A DNA stretch of 7,557 bases from Pseudoxanthomonas sp. (GTDB lineage Bacteria > Pseudomonadota > Gammaproteobacteria > Xanthomonadales > Xanthomonadaceae): assembly GCA_026785795.1 (NCBI GenBank), contig JAJAZJ010000261.1, positions 1-7,557 of the forward strand, in the 5' to 3' direction. Numbering within the stretch: the stretch's first letter is position 1; the number at the start of each line of letters is the position of its first letter. The position numbers and the translations under genes were made by a program. This document shows, in pieces, positions 5,230 through 7,557 of this stretch. The notes under the pieces were generated by a model, which saw only the letters and a list, made by a program, of their open reading frames with translations, had not been told where the DNA came from and did not search any database.

Positions 5230-7335
5230 CTAGGCAGACGCATAGCGCGCAGCGCCACCCACCCAGCGGGCGATGATCCGGTCGGCAATTTCGGGGGAAT
5301 CGGCCAGCAGTGCATCAGCAAGCTCGCGCACGCGCGGCAACAGGTCGGCGTCACGGGCCAGGTCCGCGATCCGGAACGCCGCAAGCCCGGTCTGCCGCGT
5401 GCCCAGCAGTTCGCCCGGCCCGCGCAGCTCCAGGTCTTTTTCCGCAATCAGGAATCCGTCATTGGTTTCGCGCATGGTCGCCAGCCGCTGTTTTGCCATC
5501 TGCGACAGCGGCGGCTGGTATAGCAGCACACAGTTGGAGGCGGCGGCCCCGCGCCCTACCCGTCCACGCAGCTGGTGCAGCTGGGCCAGGCCAAGGCGCT
5601 CGGCGTTCTCCACGATCATCAGCGATGCGTTGGGAACGTCCACGCCCACCTCAATCACCGTGGTCGCCACCAGCAGGTCGATCGCGCCGGACTTGAACGC
5701 ACGCATCGTGGCCTGCTTTTCGGCGGGCTTCATCCGCCCATGCACCAGCCCCACCCTGACCTCGGGCAGCTGTGCCGACAGCGCTTCATAGGTGCCTTGC
5801 GCCGCTTGGGCCACGACCTCATCGCTTTCATCGATCAGCGTGCACACCCAGTACGCCTGCCGGCCCTCGGTGCAGGCGGCGCGGATCCGCTCCACCAGCT
5901 CGGGCCTGCGCTCGGCGCCCAGCGCGATGGTCTGCACGGGGGTACGGCCGGGCGGCAGCTCGTCGATGGCCGAAACGTCCAGGTCTGCATAGGCCGCCAT
6001 CGCCAGCGTGCGCGGGATGGGGGTGGCGGTCATGATCAGCTGGTGCGGCACGCTGTCGCCCGACGCGCCCTTGTCGCGCAAGGCGAGGCGCTGGTGTACG
6101 CCGAAGCGGTGCTGCTCATCGACGATGGCCAGCGCCAGGTCGTGGAATACCACCGCTTCCTGCATCAGGGCGTGCGTGCCAACCACGACTTGCGCCGCAC
6201 CGCTGGCCACCTCGGCCATGACTTGCGCGCGTGCCTTGCCGGTGACCTTGCCCGCCAACCAGGCCACGCGGATACCCAGCGGCTCCAGCCACTGGCGCAG
6301 GTTGGCGAGGTGTTGTTCGGCCAGCAGTTCGGTTGGCGCGGCCAGCGCGGCCTGCTTGCCGGACTCTACTGCGAGCATCGCCGCCATCGCCGCGACCACG
6401 GTCTTGCCGCTGCCCACGTCGCCCTGGACCAGTCGCAACATGGGCAGCGGCTGCCGCACATCTGCGCGGATCTGCTTGAACACGCGCTGCTGTGCACTGG
6501 TCAGCTTGAACGGCAGCGCGGCAACCAGGGCTGCGACCAGCGCGCCCTTGCCATCCAGCCGCGGGGCGCCATGCTGTTGCAGCGAGATTCGCTGCCGGCG
6601 CAGGCTGAGGTTATGGGCAAGCAGCTCTTCCAGCGCCAGCCTGCGCTGCGCCGGGTGGGTCCCGGCGGCCAAAGCGGCGAGGTCCGCATCACGCGCAGGG
6701 CGGTGCATGCTGATCACGGCCTGGCGCAGGCTCGGCAGATTCAGCCCATCCAGCATCGCCGGTGGCAGCAGCTCCAGCGCTGCGTCCTGCGGCAGCCTGT
6801 CCAGCGCCTGTGCAATCAGTTTGCGCAGGCTGGCCGGACCAATGCCCTCCACCGTCGGATACACCGGATCCAGCGCATCACCCAGCGCATCGCCGTCTTC
6901 TTCGCCAAGCACGCGGTAGCTGGGGTGCACCATTTCCAGCCCGTTCTGGGCCGGCTTGGGCGTGCCGTAGCAGCGCACCCGGACGCCGACCGCGAGCTGG
7001 GCCACCTGCGCGGCGCGGAAATGGAAGAAGCGCAGCACCAGCGTTGCGTTGGACTGGTCGTCGATCGCCACCCGCAGCAGCGGACGGAAACGGAAACCGC
7101 GCTCCACCGCTTCCACCCGCCCCTCCACCTGCGCGGGCACGCCGGGCTGCAGGTCGCGAATGGCGGTGAGCTGAGTGCGGTCCTCGTAGCGCAGCGGCAG
7201 GTGCAGCCACAAATCCTGAAGGGTGAGCAGCCCGCGCGCGGCCAGCTTCTCCGCCATCCGCGGACCCACGCCACGCAGCAGGCCCGCGATGGGCTGGTTG
7301 AATGCGGGTTCGTTGCTGCGCGAGGCGTTTGGCAT
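5230..7335 (-). CDS. recG: ATP-dependent DNA helicase RecG
   Basis: A monomeric superfamily 2 translocase that reverses stalled replication forks and moves Holliday junctions and R-loops. Length is 701 residues, close to the 693 of E. coli. The N-terminal part (about 15-140) is the wedge region, with a helix-hairpin-helix-like GLLRGVGPRMAEKLAARGL (18-36) and an OB-fold (about 65-140). Helicase motifs follow in order: Walker A GDVGSGKT (305-312), DEQH (406-409), TATPIPRT (436-443), TTVIEVGVDVPNA (558-570) and QLRGRVGR (588-595). The TRG region, DLELRGPGELLGTRQTG (634-650), couples ATP use to movement on duplex DNA. All key residues are present. The ATG at 7335 gives the normal N-terminus but has no clear Shine-Dalgarno; GGTGG lies 14 bases upstream within a small hairpin loop. 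It follows ridA by 92 bases and precedes the nucleoside hydrolase by 48 on the same strand. Confidence 0.98.
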   Translation of the reverse strand: MPNASRSNEPAFNQPIAGLLRGVGPRMAEKLAARGLLTLQDLWLHLPLRYEDRTQLTAIRDLQPGVPAQVEGRVEAVERGFRFRPLLRVAIDDQSNATLVLRFFHFRAAQVAQLAVGVRVRCYGTPKPAQNGLEMVHPSYRVLGEEDGDALGDALDPVYPTVEGIGPASLRKLIAQALDRLPQDAALELLPPAMLDGLNLPSLRQAVISMHRPARDADLAALAAGTHPAQRRLALEELLAHNLSLRRQRISLQQHGAPRLDGKGALVAALVAALPFKLTSAQQRVFKQIRADVRQPLPMLRLVQGDVGSGKTVVAAMAAMLAVESGKQAALAAPTELLAEQHLANLRQWLEPLGIRVAWLAGKVTGKARAQVMAEVASGAAQVVVGTHALMQEAVVFHDLALAIVDEQHRFGVHQRLALRDKGASGDSVPHQLIMTATPIPRTLAMAAYADLDVSAIDELPPGRTPVQTIALGAERRPELVERIRAACTEGRQAYWVCTLIDESDEVVAQAAQGTYEALSAQLPEVRVGLVHGRMKPAEKQATMRAFKSGAIDLLVATTVIEVGVDVPNASLMIVENAERLGLAQLHQLRGRVGRGAAASNCVLLYQPPLSQMAKQRLATMRETNDGFLIAEKDLELRGPGELLGTRQTGLAAFRIADLARDADLLPRVRELADALLADSPEIADRIIARWVGGAARYASA

Positions 7336-7342
7336 CGCGTTA

Positions 7343-7359
7343 GGATGCCCACCGCATCC
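7343..7359 (-). repeat. Inverted repeat just upstream of the recG start
   Basis: GGATGC (7343-7348) and GCATCC (7354-7359) form a perfect 6-bp stem with a 5-base loop, GGTGG on the mRNA strand, ending 7 bases before the recG ATG. The loop holds the only G-rich, ribosome-site-like sequence of the leader. It could be a translational control hairpin or an operator half-site pair; a chance repeat of this size is also possible. Confidence 0.4.
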
Positions 7360-7427
7360 GATGAAAGCCAGTCAGGGATTGCCGCAAGCGGGCGTGGGGA
7401 AGTCGACCCAGATCCACTAAATGCCGG

Positions 7428-7556
7428 TCATATCGGCGGATCGAGCACCATCACGGCGTCCACTTCGAACGCCGCACCCTTCGGCAAGGCCGATACCTCG
7501 ATGGTCGAGCGCGCCGGGAACGGGGCGTGGAAGTACTCCTGCATGACTGCGTTGAC
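7428..7556 (-). CDS. ridA: RidA family enamine/imine deaminase, C-terminal 42 residues (partial)
   Basis: The minus strand enters from the right edge in the frame starting at 7556 and reads VNAVMQEYFHAPFPARSTIE, then VSALPKGAAFEVDAVMVL, before a TGA at 7430-7428. FPARSTxEVxxLPKG is the C-terminal hallmark of RidA (YjgF/YER057c/UK114) proteins, small trimeric enzymes that hydrolyse reactive enamines and imines such as 2-aminoacrylate made by PLP enzymes. The catalytic Arg (E. coli R105) and the Glu at the E. coli E120 position are both kept; the next acidic residue is Asp rather than Glu. About two thirds of the protein lies outside the window. The gene is upstream of recG on the same strand, with a 92-base gap and no terminator, so read-through into recG is plausible. 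Members with other substrate ranges exist, so the exact subgroup is open. Confidence 0.9.
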   Translation of the reverse strand, partial: VNAVMQEYFHAPFPARSTIEVSALPKGAAFEVDAVMVLDPPI

Positions 7557-7557
7557 C

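Noticed and set aside
4576..5523. Plus-strand open frame of 315 codons opposite the nucleoside hydrolase and recG
   Set aside because: GC-rich codon use leaves antisense frames open. The product has no motif, and both opposite-strand genes are certain with all active-site motifs.
6008..6919. Plus-strand open frame of 303 codons opposite recG
   Set aside because: Ser/Ala/Arg-rich shadow of the recG helicase region, with no ribosome site and no family resemblance.
7360..7427. Possible recG promoter in the ridA-recG gap
   Set aside because: TTGCGG and other weak boxes have no -10 partner at proper spacing; nothing beyond chance is visible.

Overview
This window is a stretch of core chromosome from a GC-rich gammaproteobacterium. 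It is most likely a member of the Xanthomonadaceae, of Stenotrophomonas/Xanthomonas type. The assignment rests on the strongly GC-biased codon use, the character of the GltA, RpmE2 and PBP1A proteins, and a gene order (mrcA, a conserved hypothetical, gltA, rpmE2, a nucleoside hydrolase, recG, ridA) that I recall from that family. I see no insertion sequence, prophage, tRNA, rRNA or CRISPR array, and no sign of recent transfer.

Layout. On the plus strand, the 3' two thirds of mrcA (penicillin-binding protein 1A) enter from the left edge and end at 1606. A 213-residue conserved hypothetical protein follows at 1701-2342; it looks like a nucleotidyltransferase fold that has lost its metal-binding aspartates. 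A strong hairpin at 2357-2381 separates this pair from a convergent minus-strand series. Read from right to left, that series is the 3' end of ridA (stop at 7428), recG (7335-5230), a nucleoside hydrolase (5181-4243), rpmE2 (4170-3925) and gltA (3703-2414). No gene-free stretch exceeds 300 bases. The longest is 3704-3924, which holds the rpmE2 terminator and the gltA promoter and leader.

Transcription. ridA, recG and the nucleoside hydrolase are close together (gaps of 92 and 48 bases) with no clear terminator between them, so they may be co-transcribed. rpmE2 appears to have its own promoter just after the nucleoside hydrolase stop and a good intrinsic terminator. gltA then has its own extended -10 promoter and an approximately 75-base leader. 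The genes serve unrelated housekeeping roles: wall synthesis, TCA cycle entry, ribosome structure, nucleoside salvage, replication-fork repair and detoxification of reactive enamines. They do not form one pathway.

I did not find a convincing new system. The points most worth a second look are small ones: the degenerate active site of the hypothetical protein, the substituted NADH-site residues in citrate synthase, a nucleoside hydrolase with alanine where a catalytic histidine is usual, and leader hairpins in front of recG, the nucleoside hydrolase and gltA. Two of those hairpins pair fully only in the transcribed strand.
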